Assembly: GCA_003222975.1 (NCBI GenBank)
Contig: QHXN01000018.1
Span: 1-60,688, forward strand
Length of the DNA stretch: 60,688 bases
Source: Acidobacteriota bacterium
GTDB lineage: Bacteria > Acidobacteriota > Blastocatellia > Pyrinomonadales > Pyrinomonadaceae
Direction: 5' to 3'
Shown: piece by piece, positions 47,108-54,486 of the stretch
Layout of the letters: the number at the start of each line of letters is the position of its first letter
Numbering within the stretch: the stretch's first letter is position 1
Program-made: the position numbers and the translations under genes
The notes under the pieces: generated by a model
Database searches by the model: none
Told to the model about the DNA's origin: nothing
Seen by the model: only the letters and a program-made list of their open reading frames with translations

Positions 47108-48880
47108 TTGCGTGTTGTAAGCGCCGAACGCCTGAACCTCGCGCAGCCACATGACGAAGGGGCGGTTTGACGGCCCGGCCTGCGCGGGTTGAAAGACGCG
47201 CAGGCTCTCGGCGTCTATCGGCTCGAACTCGAAGGCCGCGCGGTCGAAGTTCTCGCCCGGCGAAAGAGTAGAGACTGTGCGCCAGTCGCCGCGCCCGTCC
47301 GGCGCTTGCAGTTCGAGTTGGCGCGAGGGCATGTAGCGTTCGTGGTCGAAGCCCCAGTAAACGTACAGGGCTGTGACGCGCGCGGGCCGCTTAAAGTCCA
47401 GCTCGACCCAGTGCGGCTCCGGGCTTTCGGCGGAGACCCAGTTGCCGTGGTTGTAGCGCATCGCCTTGATCTGCCGCACGTCTGTGACGCCGTCCGTCAG
47501 CGGCCTCGCGTTGTAGCCGTCGAATGACGAGTCAACCTTCACGCCCGCCTCAAGCAACAAGGCAGCGCCGGGCGCGGGCGTCGGCGCCGGCGTGGCCGAC
47601 GCCGAAGGCGTGACGGCAGTCGCAGGCTTGTTGGCGTTTTCGCCCGTGGTCGGAACGTCGAAGCTTTGTCGGCGGACGAGATAGACGAGTGAGGCGAGGA
47701 GAAAAAGCAGCGCGAACGCAAACGCGAAAAGCCTCAAGCCCGGCCTGCCCCGGCGCGCCGCCACCTCCTGCCGGGCGAGTTCGGAGGTCGCGGGCGACGC
47801 GGTGAGGTCGTGACCGCAGCGGCGGCACGCGTCGTCATCGTGCCCCACCTCCTCGCCGCAGACAGGGCACACTTCGGACACGATGGGCTGCGTGTGATAA
47901 GGGTCGCGCAGAAGCTCTTCGGTTGTCTCGCCGATGACGGCGGTTTCCTTCGCGTCGAGCGCCGCGGTCGCTTCCGCCTGATCTGAGGAGACCGTGCCCG
48001 GCTCGCGCCCCCTCGCGCGCCGAAGCGCGCGCAGGAAGTCGGCGGCGGTGTTGAAGCGGCGCTCCGGCTTCTTCTCCAGCGCGCGGAGCACGACGCGCTC
48101 GACGGCGGGCGTGACTGTTGGGTTGAGTTCCGATGGCGGGCGCGGCGGCTCGTCGCGGTGCGCGCGCAAAATTTTGGTGCGCGCAAGCGTCCCCTTCTCG
48201 TCGGCGCGACCGCCGAAGGGCGGCTCGCCCGCCAGCATCTCGTAGAGGATGACGCCTAAAGAGTAGATGTCCGAGCGCTGGTCGAGCTGTTCGCCCGCGG
48301 CCTGTTCGGGCGAGACGTAGCGCGGCGAGCCGTAGGCGATCTTCGACGTGTCGGTCGCCTCCGCGCCGACCAGCTTGACGATGCCGAAGTCCGTGACCTT
48401 AATGCGGTCGCCGGGCGCGACCATGATGTTCGGCGGCTTCAAGTCGCGGTGGACGATGCCGCGGCGGGTCTCGCCGCCCTCGTCGCGATAGGCGAAGGTG
48501 TGCGCGTAAGAGACCGCGTCGAGAATCTGCTCGAAGAGGTCGAGCGCGCGCTCGGTGGGAAGGCCGCCGGGGTGCTCCTTGATGAGTTGCGCGAGCGAGC
48601 TGCCCTCGACGTACTCCATGACGATGTAGTAGGTCTGCTCCGAGACGATGTAGTCGTAGATTTTGACGATGCCGGGGTGGTCGAGCTGCGCCTGCACGTA
48701 GGCCTCGCGCTCGAAGCGGTGGCGGAGGCGGCGCAGGTCGTGCGTGCCGCGCGGGTTGATTGACTTGATGGCGACGATGCGCGGCAGCTTCTCGTGCCGC
48801 CCGCGATAGACGACGCCCATCCCGCCGTGCCCGACCGGCCCCTCGACGACGTAGCTTCCGACTTTCTTCCCCGCTTCCAT
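47096..48880 (-). CDS. Membrane Ser/Thr protein kinase with zinc ribbon and extracytoplasmic discoidin-like domain
   Basis: 594 residues. A Hanks-type kinase (about 1-275) has VGHGGMGVVYRG, AIKSI, HRDLKPPN and DFGIVKL. A flexible acidic segment leads to a zinc ribbon CPVCGEEVGHDDDACRRCG (about 335-355). One membrane helix follows (FAFAFALLFLLASLVYLV), then an external domain like F5/8 type C (NARPLTDGVTD, HWVELDFKRPARVTALYVYW). It probably senses a surface carbohydrate or lipid and signals inward. The sensor type is inferred from pattern. Confidence 0.88.
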   Translation of the reverse strand: MEAGKKVGSYVVEGPVGHGGMGVVYRGRHEKLPRIVAIKSINPRGTHDLRRLRHRFEREAYVQAQLDHPGIVKIYDYIVSEQTYYIVMEYVEGSSLAQLIKEHPGGLPTERALDLFEQILDAVSYAHTFAYRDEGGETRRGIVHRDLKPPNIMVAPGDRIKVTDFGIVKLVGAEATDTSKIAYGSPRYVSPEQAAGEQLDQRSDIYSLGVILYEMLAGEPPFGGRADEKGTLARTKILRAHRDEPPRPPSELNPTVTPAVERVVLRALEKKPERRFNTAADFLRALRRARGREPGTVSSDQAEATAALDAKETAVIGETTEELLRDPYHTQPIVSEVCPVCGEEVGHDDDACRRCGHDLTASPATSELARQEVAARRGRPGLRLFAFAFALLFLLASLVYLVRRQSFDVPTTGENANKPATAVTPSASATPAPTPAPGAALLLEAGVKVDSSFDGYNARPLTDGVTDVRQIKAMRYNHGNWVSAESPEPHWVELDFKRPARVTALYVYWGFDHERYMPSRQLELQAPDGRGDWRTVSTLSPGENFDRAAFEFEPIDAESLRVFQPAQAGPSNRPFVMWLREVQAFGAYNTQSDK

Positions 48881-48893
48881 CCGAACAAGGTAT

Positions 48894-48964
48894 AGCCCCG
48901 AAGGGGCGAGATGTAAAAGCCCGGAGCGTTGCCTCGGGCTTTTACATCTCGCCCCTTCGGGGCT
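48894..48964. repeat. Long dyad D3 (AGCCCCGAAGGGGC type)
   Basis: Two arms of about 30 bp (48894-48924 and 48935-48964) pair almost perfectly around a 10-nt tip. Each arm has its own small palindrome (AGCCCCGAAGGGGC), so a cruciform or folded-back double hairpin is possible. It sits 14 nt upstream of the kinase start codon. Similar AGCCCCGAAGGGGC repeats are widespread in bacterial genomes. Confidence 0.85.
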
Positions 48965-49008
48965 GAAGCCGCGCCTGCCTCACGGTGTTAGTTCAACTAC
49001 TCAAATCA

Positions 49009-49042
49009 AAACGCGGCGACCGTATCGGTGGTCGCCGCGTTT
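49009..49042 (-). terminator. Terminator after the TPR-like gene
   Basis: A 13-bp perfect stem (49009-49021 with 49030-49042) and an 8-nt loop. On the minus strand it is followed by TGATTTGAG after TTTT within the stem base. It ends the transcript of the 49061-49798 gene before the kinase gene. Confidence 0.7.
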
Positions 49043-49060
49043 CATAACTCGCCTGTCGTG

Positions 49061-49798
49061 TTAAGCAGTCCTCTTCTCTTCCTCGTACACGTCGCGCAGA
49101 ACATCCGCGATGGGCGGCGGCACGGAGGGCGTCACGGTTGGCGGCGTCTGCCGCCTGCCGGGGAGCGTGTGCGGCCCCTTCTCAACGCCGTTCTGGGTGG
49201 GCAGCGCGGCAGCCACCGACGGCGCGACCGCGAGAAGGCGCTCGCGGCTCTCGCCGAGCATCGCGGCGGCGCGAGTGCGGCGCGCGCGCTCCAGGCTGCG
49301 AATGGCGGCCATCGTCTGCGGGGCCTCCGCCGGCTCGCGCTCGATGCGGCGCAGCACCTCGACGTAGCGCCGCAGCTCCGGCGAGGGCTGCGTGCGCGCG
49401 TGCTCGTCGCCGCGCTCGTCTTCGAGGACGTAGGCGAGGTGCTCGGCGGCGGAGTCGTGGACGCCCGCGCGGTGGTAGAGCGCGCCCAGCGTGAAATAGA
49501 CGAGCGGCGGCGGGTCGGGCATGAGGTGCAGGACGCGCTCGCCCTCGCCGATGACCTGAGTGATCTCGAAGCCGTACCACCGCTTCTCGTCGTCGCGCAG
49601 GATTTCGTTGGCCGAGATGTAGAAGTCGAAGATGTTCTTAACGTCCTGCTGCTCGGAGCGCTGGACGGCCCGCCAGACGAAATAGACCACCGTGGCGAAG
49701 AAGACGATGACCGTCAGAGGGATGCCCATCACGCCGAGCATCGCCATGATGATGACGATGGCGATCAGCCTCTGCGCTGTTTCCTGCCCCTTAGTCAT
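49061..49798 (-). CDS. Membrane-anchored TPR-like hypothetical protein
   Basis: 245 residues from ATG 49798 (MTKGQETAQRL); the longer frame only reads through hairpin E12. One or two N-terminal membrane helices (LIAIVIIMAMLGVMG, LTVIVFFATVVYFVW) precede a soluble domain with helical, TPR-like spacing (LVYFTLGALYHRAGVHDSAAEHLAYVL). The C-terminus is Pro/Thr-rich. No function known. Confidence 0.68.
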   Translation of the reverse strand: MTKGQETAQRLIAIVIIMAMLGVMGIPLTVIVFFATVVYFVWRAVQRSEQQDVKNIFDFYISANEILRDDEKRWYGFEITQVIGEGERVLHLMPDPPPLVYFTLGALYHRAGVHDSAAEHLAYVLEDERGDEHARTQPSPELRRYVEVLRRIEREPAEAPQTMAAIRSLERARRTRAAAMLGESRERLLAVAPSVAAALPTQNGVEKGPHTLPGRRQTPPTVTPSVPPPIADVLRDVYEEEKRTA

Positions 49799-49807
49799 AA
49801 AGCAGAA

Positions 49808-49891
49808 GTGATGAATGATGAATGCGGAATGATGAATGAAAGGCAGCACGCCTCTTCATCATTCATCATTCATCATTCCGCATTCATCATT
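49808..49891. repeat. Heptad hairpin element E12 (GATGAAT type with GCGG interruption)
   Basis: Same heptamer class as E9 and E10. Both arms contain GATGAAT heptads and the GCGGAATG interruption; a perfect stretch of about 24 bp pairs, with a tip of AGGC/GCCT. The stop of the dehydrogenase gene (49887-49889) is in the right arm and the next ATG (49798) is 9 nt past the left arm. Confidence 0.9.
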
Positions 49892-50948
49892 TGATTCTTT
49901 CCCTGATTCTCTCGCCCGCCTGCGCCGTCGAGAGTTGGCCGCCCGTGTCGCGGGTCGTCTCGCCCGCATTGACGCACTCTCGAACCGCGGCCTCGACCGC
50001 CGAAGCCCCATCGGCGTGTCCGAGGTATTCTAGCATCAGCGCCGCACTGAGGATAGCCCCTGCCGGGTTGGCCTCCGCCTTGCCGGCGAGCGGCGGGGCG
50101 CTGCCGTGCACCGGCTCGAAGAGTGAGACGCGGCCCGGATGGATGTTGCCCGAAGCCGCGAGGCCCAAGCCCCCCTGCAAAGCCGCGCCCAAGTCTGTCA
50201 GGATGTCGCCGAAGAGGTTGTTTGTCACGACGACATCGTACTGCGCGGGGTTCAAGACCATGAACATCGCCGTCGCGTCAACGTACTGGTGGACGGCCTC
50301 GATGTCTGCGTAACGCGCCGCCACTTCTTTAAAGACACGCTGCCAGAGGTCGCCGCCGAAGCGCTGCACGTTCGACTTGTCGGCCATCGTCACGCGCCGA
50401 CGCCGCGCTCGGCGCGCGTACTCGAAGGCGGCGACGACGATGCGCTCGACGCCTTTGCGCGTGTTCAACTCCTCCTGCGTGGCGATCTCGTCGGGCGTCC
50501 CCTTCTTGAGGAAACCGCCCGCGCCGCTGTACGCGCCCTCGGTGTTCTCGCGGAAGACGACGAAGTCTATGTCCTCCGGCCCGCGGTCGCGCAAAGGGGT
50601 CAGGCGCGCGTGGAGCAGGCGCACGGGGCGCAGGTTGATGTAGAGGTCGAGGCCGCGCCGCATGCCGAGCAGGATATCTTCGGCGTGCTTATTCGACGGC
50701 ACGCGCGGGTCGCCGAACGCGCCCGCCAGTACGGCGTCGAAGTCACGCGAGAGCATTTCGAGCGCGCCCTGGGGAAGCGTTACCCCCTCGTTCAAAAACT
50801 TGTCCGCACCCCAGTCGAAGTGTTTCAGCTCTAGCTTGACGCCGTGCGTCTCGCGCAAACGTTCGAGCACGCCCACGGCTTCGTTAATAACTTCGGGGCC
50901 AATGCCGTCACCCGGCACGACCGCGATTCTCTTCACGTCACCTGTCAT
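49887..50948 (-). CDS. Isocitrate/isopropylmalate dehydrogenase-family enzyme, substrate uncertain
   Basis: 353 residues, the size of LeuB. Family motifs: VVPGDGIGPEV, the metal and substrate core NNLFGDILTDLGAAL, and NAD-binding EPVHGSAPPLAGKAEANPAG. The specificity loop reads FRENTEGAYSGAGG. LeuB normally has a Leu-containing RELTGG-type loop and IDH has RENTED, so this resembles tartrate or other beta-decarboxylating dehydrogenases. No other leu genes are in the window. Call it LeuB-like with caution. Confidence 0.75.
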   Translation of the reverse strand: MTGDVKRIAVVPGDGIGPEVINEAVGVLERLRETHGVKLELKHFDWGADKFLNEGVTLPQGALEMLSRDFDAVLAGAFGDPRVPSNKHAEDILLGMRRGLDLYINLRPVRLLHARLTPLRDRGPEDIDFVVFRENTEGAYSGAGGFLKKGTPDEIATQEELNTRKGVERIVVAAFEYARRARRRRVTMADKSNVQRFGGDLWQRVFKEVAARYADIEAVHQYVDATAMFMVLNPAQYDVVVTNNLFGDILTDLGAALQGGLGLAASGNIHPGRVSLFEPVHGSAPPLAGKAEANPAGAILSAALMLEYLGHADGASAVEAAVRECVNAGETTRDTGGQLSTAQAGERIRERIK

Positions 50949-51003
50949 CGGTTATCTACCGTCACCCGCTTCGCTGGTTTTTCCGAGTCGGAATCCGCCG
51001 CCG

Positions 51004-51444
51004 TCAAAAAGGGACGCAGAGCACGGGGACGCGCGTGCCGCGCAAGACCTTCTCGGCGGTCGAGCCGAAGAGGAGTTCTTCGGGCAGGGTCGAACGACCG
51101 CGCACGCCCATGACGATCATCGGCAGGTCGAGGTCGCGCGCGATCTTCAGAATCTCGACGAACGGGCTGCCGACCACCACCATCCGCTCGATCTCCACCT
51201 CGCCCGCCTCGACGCCTTCGAGCGCGCCCTCGAAGTTCGACTCGGCCTGCTGTCGCAGCCTCGCCGTGATCTCTTCGGACGAACCCATCCCCGCGGCCAC
51301 GGCGTCTTCGACGAACTCCCTGTCAATGACGTGCAGCAGCGTCAGGTCGCCGCCCGGCGCGGCGACGCCGAGCGCCACGCGCACGGCGTTGATCGAAGTG
51401 GGCGAGAAGTCAACGGGAACGAGTATGTCCGGCGCTTTGAGCAT
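51004..51444 (-). CDS. Universal stress protein (UspA family)
   Basis: 146 residues from ATG 51444 with AGGAGG upstream, still intact beside hairpin E13. USP fold markers: ILVPVDFSPTS at the start and GVRGRSTLPEELLFGSTAEKVL, containing the G2xG9xG(S/T) ATP-binding pattern. An ATP-binding stress-related cytosolic protein. The first 35 bp overlap the extended C-terminus of the M28 peptidase gene. Confidence 0.9.
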   Translation of the reverse strand: MLKAPDILVPVDFSPTSINAVRVALGVAAPGGDLTLLHVIDREFVEDAVAAGMGSSEEITARLRQQAESNFEGALEGVEAGEVEIERMVVVGSPFVEILKIARDLDLPMIVMGVRGRSTLPEELLFGSTAEKVLRGTRVPVLCVPF

Positions 51445-52648
51445 TGCTACCTCCTACTTCGGGGACGGGGGACGGGAAGAAAGGAGACGGGGGGACGGGG
51501 GGACGTGAATACGAAGTGAGTGAAACTGAAGAGATGGACGACTTCACGCCGTAGTTCTTCCCCCGTCTCCCCGTCCCCCTGTCTCCCCGTCTCTCCCCCT
51601 CCCCCGTCTTGCCTTCCAACTTCTTTTCAATGCGCGGGAGGCTTGCGAGCAGCACGTCGCCGACGGCTTGCAGGCTGCGCGCGGAGATTTTGTCGAGCGT
51701 GTCGCCGGGCGTGTGCCAGTAGGGGTACGAGGTGAGCTGGATGATGTCGAGCGAGGGAATGCCCGCTTTGAGGAACGGCTCGTGGTCGTCGCCGCCGACG
51801 CCCTCGGCGCGGTCTGCGAACTGCCTGGAGTAGCCGAGTTCACGGGCAGTCTGCCAGACCGTCTCGGCGAGCCAGGGCGTGCTCATGTCGTCGCGTCCCA
51901 TCTCAAGTTTTTCGTAGCCCATCATGTCAAGCAGGACGAGCGCGCGCAGACGCTTCAACTCGCCCGTCTGGCGCAGGCGCTCGACGTAGCGGCGGCTGCC
52001 ATAGGTGTTGTCGGGCGCGCCGGGCTTGCCGCACTCGTCCCACTCGCGGCAGAAAGCCTCCTCGCCGTCGAAGAAGACGAAGCGATACTTGAAGTGCGGG
52101 CGCGGCGCGGCGGCGAGCGCGCGCGCGAGTTCGATGAGCGCGCCCGTCGAGGAGCCGCCGTCGTTCGCGCCGACGAAGCGAAACTCCTTGAAGGGCTTCG
52201 TGTCGTAGTGGCTGGCGACGATGACGAAGTCTGTGGACTCGCCCGGCAGCTCCGCTGTGACGTTCACCATCCGTCGCTCGCCCGCGGGCGTCTGCGCCGT
52301 GAACTCGTCCTCCGAGACCTTCAGGCCGTAAGACTTCAACTCGCCGACGATGTACCGGCGCGCCTCGGCCAGTTCCTTCGACCCGGCGGGGCGCGGCCCG
52401 AACTCGACGAGTCTTCGGACGTGCGCGAAGGCGCGGTCGCCGTCGAACGCGGCCTTGCTCTTCAGCGGCTCCGAGGCGCGAGTCTGCCCGCCCGCACTCC
52501 GGGCCTGACTCGAAACTTTCATCGCGTTGATTGAGAGCGAGGAAGCCGCGAGCAGAAGGACGAGGGCGAGCGTTGCGCTAAGGCGGCGATGCGGGCCGTG
52601 CGTGGAGTCGTGTGCGAGGACTCTTCGATTCTTCAGGAAGGAAGACAC
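51410..52648 (-). CDS. M28-family zinc peptidase, glutaminyl-cyclase-like, with a repeat-encoded C-terminus
   Basis: 412 residues from GTG 52648. A signal segment (LSATLALVLLLAASSLSIN) indicates export. M28 zinc ligands: ASHYDT, GANDGGSS, FDGEEAF and the late His in YWHTPGDTLD. The FFDGEEAF and DNTYGSR pairing recalls glutaminyl cyclases, so N-terminal pyroglutamate formation is an alternative to aminopeptidase activity. The last 65 residues or so (GERRGDRGTGRRG onward) are translated from hairpin E13, which appears to have removed the original stop; the frame runs on into the usp gene. Confidence 0.82.
   Translation of the reverse strand: MSSFLKNRRVLAHDSTHGPHRRLSATLALVLLLAASSLSINAMKVSSQARSAGGQTRASEPLKSKAAFDGDRAFAHVRRLVEFGPRPAGSKELAEARRYIVGELKSYGLKVSEDEFTAQTPAGERRMVNVTAELPGESTDFVIVASHYDTKPFKEFRFVGANDGGSSTGALIELARALAAAPRPHFKYRFVFFDGEEAFCREWDECGKPGAPDNTYGSRRYVERLRQTGELKRLRALVLLDMMGYEKLEMGRDDMSTPWLAETVWQTARELGYSRQFADRAEGVGGDDHEPFLKAGIPSLDIIQLTSYPYWHTPGDTLDKISARSLQAVGDVLLASLPRIEKKLEGKTGEGERRGDRGTGRRGKNYGVKSSISSVSLTSYSRPPVPPSPFFPSPVPEVGGSNAQSAGHTRSR
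51460..51609. repeat. Heptad hairpin element E13 (GGGGGAC type), inside the M28 reading frame
   Basis: The left arm has GGGGACG/GGGGGAC heptads, the right arm CCCCGTC/CCCCCGT heptads, around a loop of about 50 nt. This is one of the few GC-rich versions; others are AT-richer than their surroundings. The peptidase frame reads through the whole element. Confidence 0.85.
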
Positions 52649-52735
52649 TTGTTTGAACTTTTCTCACGCCGTCGGCGTGAGGTAATGCTTTCCAACCACG
52701 GCGGGCGCGGGCTTCTCTGCCGCGCCTGCGCCGCG

Positions 52736-53323
52736 CTAGCCCGGCTGTTCTCCCGGCCCCTTGTCGTCCGTCGGAGACGCGCGGTGCTCGGAGGGCCGCT
52801 GAACTTCGCGCTCTGCCTGCGAGAGCCTGCGCCCGCGGCTGGCGAGCAGGTCGAGGCCCTTGCCGAAGACCGCGAACGGGATGTCTGCGACGCGCAGGAG
52901 CGTCTCGTAGGCCATGTCGGCCTCCATCCCCGCGAGCGCGGCGAACTTCTTCCGCAGCGACATGCGCCGGAATTCCTCGCGCAAGTCCTTGGCGGCCTCG
53001 TCGGTTGTCTCGGCGCGCTCGGTCGCGGGGACGGGCCGCAGCACGAGGTCGCCGCCGCGCTCGACCTTCGCCTGGCAGGCGAGGCGCTCGCCCGCGGCGA
53101 GACGTTCCGGGCTGAGGCGCGTGCGCTCGGCCTGCGTCAGCCCCGAAAGCAGAGTCGCCCCCTCCTCGACGACGACGGCGCACGTGTCGCACTCGCCGCG
53201 CCCCTCGCACTCCGCCGGGAGACGCACGCCCAGGCGCTTGGCGGCGTCCCAGATGTACGTCCCTTCAGCGACGACGCCGCCGCGCCTCTCGTCACCGACC
53301 TTCCACTCGACGTTGACGCTCAT
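52736..53323 (-). CDS. [2Fe-2S] ferredoxin with C-terminal extension
   Basis: 195 residues from ATG 53323 (MSVNVEWKVGD), preceded by GAGGAGG. A plant/adrenodoxin-like 2Fe-2S domain has ECEGRGECDTC and a distal ACQ, giving four ligands (about Cys39, Cys45, Cys48, Cys83). The second half is a charged, helical extension of about 95 residues (LREEFRRMSLRKKFAALAG) not typical of ferredoxins. Its electron partner is unknown. Confidence 0.82.
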   Translation of the reverse strand: MSVNVEWKVGDERRGGVVAEGTYIWDAAKRLGVRLPAECEGRGECDTCAVVVEEGATLLSGLTQAERTRLSPERLAAGERLACQAKVERGGDLVLRPVPATERAETTDEAAKDLREEFRRMSLRKKFAALAGMEADMAYETLLRVADIPFAVFGKGLDLLASRGRRLSQAEREVQRPSEHRASPTDDKGPGEQPG

Positions 53324-53394
53324 ACGCCTCCTCAACACCAAGCACTTTCAAATTGTCATTTTCGGGAAGACACTTGAAAAGTACATCAACCAGA

Positions 53395-53506
53395 AGGCAA
53401 AAGGCAAAAGACAACAAGCAAAAGGCAAAAAGAAAAGTCCGCGCGCGGCACGTCTTCACTTTTGCCCTTTGCCCTTTGCCCTTTGAAGTTTGCCTTTTGC
53501 CTTTAT
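53395..53506. repeat. Heptad hairpin element E14 (AAAGGCA type)
   Basis: The left arm has AAAGGCA/AAAGACA/CAAGCAA heptads; the right arm has TGCCCTT, TGCCCTT, TGCCCTT, TGAAGTT, TGCCTTT. The tip includes the palindrome CCGCGCGCGG. The fur stop (53503-53505) abuts the right arm. The ferredoxin start is 71 nt beyond and has its own Shine-Dalgarno. Confidence 0.88.
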
Positions 53507-54003
53507 TGGGTGTTGGGCGCGGAGGCGAAGCGGACGCGCGGCTCGGCGGAGGTCTCTTCCGAATTCACGTCCTTGCGGCGCTGGCACTGCGCGCAGACGC
53601 CGAAGATGCGAAGGCTGTGCTGCGTCGGCTTGAACCTGTGCCCGGCGACGATTGCGTCCTGAATGGCCTCCAGCTCGGCGGAGTAGAATTCGATTGTTCT
53701 GCCGCACTCGGTGCAGATCATGTGGTCGTGGTGCGGGTGTTTGTAGTTGTGCTCGTAGCGCGTGCGCCCGTCGCCGAAGCGCACCTCGCGGGCGAGTCCC
53801 GCCTCGACCAGGAGCTTGAGGGTACGATAGACGGTGGTGTGGCCGACGTTCGGCTCTTCCGCCTTGACGAGCCGGTAGAGGTCTTCGCTCGAAAGGTGCT
53901 TCTCGGTGCGCAGGAACACGTCGAGGATGAGGTCGCGTTGCGCCGTCCGCTTCAGTCCGGCGCGCTGTATGTGCTGGTGGAAAATCTCTTTCTCTTCGGT
54001 CAT
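53503..54003 (-). CDS. fur: Fur-family transcriptional regulator
   Basis: 166 residues. A winged-helix N-terminus ([32 protein letters not shown]) is followed by the metal-binding dimerisation domain with [13 protein letters not shown] and a second CxxC (CAQCQ), the structural zinc site. It may be Fur, PerR or Zur; the HPHHDH motif favours Fur, but metal specificity cannot be read with certainty. The peroxiredoxin nearby hints at oxidative stress control. Confidence 0.9.
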   Translation of the reverse strand: MTEEKEIFHQHIQRAGLKRTAQRDLILDVFLRTEKHLSSEDLYRLVKAEEPNVGHTTVYRTLKLLVEAGLAREVRFGDGRTRYEHNYKHPHHDHMICTECGRTIEFYSAELEAIQDAIVAGHRFKPTQHSLRIFGVCAQCQRRKDVNSEETSAEPRVRFASAPNTQ

Positions 54004-54098
54004 GGCCCGCCGCCTCTGACTCCCGCATGCCGTCCGGCGAGGTGTCGTCTTCAGGCGGCCATTTTAACACACGCCGGGCCGGCCCGGAGAGAGGAGTT

Positions 54099-54127
54099 TT
54101 GAACGGCGGCTGGCCCCGTGCTATCTT
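54099..54127 (+). promoter_or_regulatory. Promoter of tRNA-Leu
   Basis: TTGAAC (54099-54104), a 17-nt spacer and TATCTT (54122-54127). Transcription would begin near 54134, five bases before the mature tRNA 5' end. Confidence 0.65.
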
Positions 54128-54138
54128 CGACGCGAGAC

Positions 54139-54468
54139 GCCGGGGTGGCGGAATCGGTAGACGCGGCGGACTTAGTTCTTTGAGCACCCGGAGCGAAATC
54201 TCCGGCGTGAATGGGGTCAAATTCGGTGAACCCTTTAAACTGGCAACACCGAGCTAAGCTCTGGGCGGCGCTTTGCGAAGAGTTTATGTGCCCTCCGAGA
54301 AAGTGTAGAGACTAGACGGCCCCCGCCTGACTGTCGTGCGAGAGCGCGGTAAAAGGTGAAGGTATAGTCCAGACCACAAACCGCCGATAGAGGCGGGCGG
54401 CGAAAGTCGTAGTGGTATGAAAATCCGTTGACCGCAAGGTCGTGCGGGTTCGAGTCCCGCCCCCGGCA
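54139..54468 (+). tRNA. tRNA-Leu(UAA), interrupted by a group I intron
   Basis: Exons 54139-54173 and 54420-54468 join into a complete class II tRNA. The acceptor stem is GCCGGGG with CCCCGGC (54461-54467), discriminator A (54468). The anticodon loop is CUUAAAA with anticodon UAA. The long variable arm is GACC/GGTC. The T-arm is GCGGG-TTCGAGT-CCCGC. CCA is not encoded. The intron sits after U34, the position used by tRNA-Leu introns of cyanobacteria and plastids. Confidence 0.95.
54174..54419 (+). ncRNA. Group I self-splicing intron (IC3-like) in tRNA-Leu(UAA)
   Basis: 246 nt, very close to the about 250 nt of the Anabaena tRNA-Leu intron. The 5' exon ends in U (54173); the internal guide GAG (54182-54184) pairs with exon CUU to give the U-G splice pair. 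The P7 strands are GACTA (54310-54314) and TAGTC (54365-54369), within the conserved context TAGAGACTAGACGG. The last base is the terminal G (54419). No open reading frame, so no homing endonuclease. Confidence 0.93.
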
Positions 54469-54486
54469 TTATCTTCAATCAACGGC

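Noticed and set aside
49799..49849. N-terminal extension of the TPR-like protein
   Set aside because: Its residues (FIHHSAFIIHH-type) come from hairpin E12. ATG 49798 is a better start.
54174..54419. Transposon or random insertion breaking a dead tRNA gene
   Set aside because: The flanks join into a perfect cloverleaf, and the insert has group I guide, P7 and terminal-G features at the canonical position.
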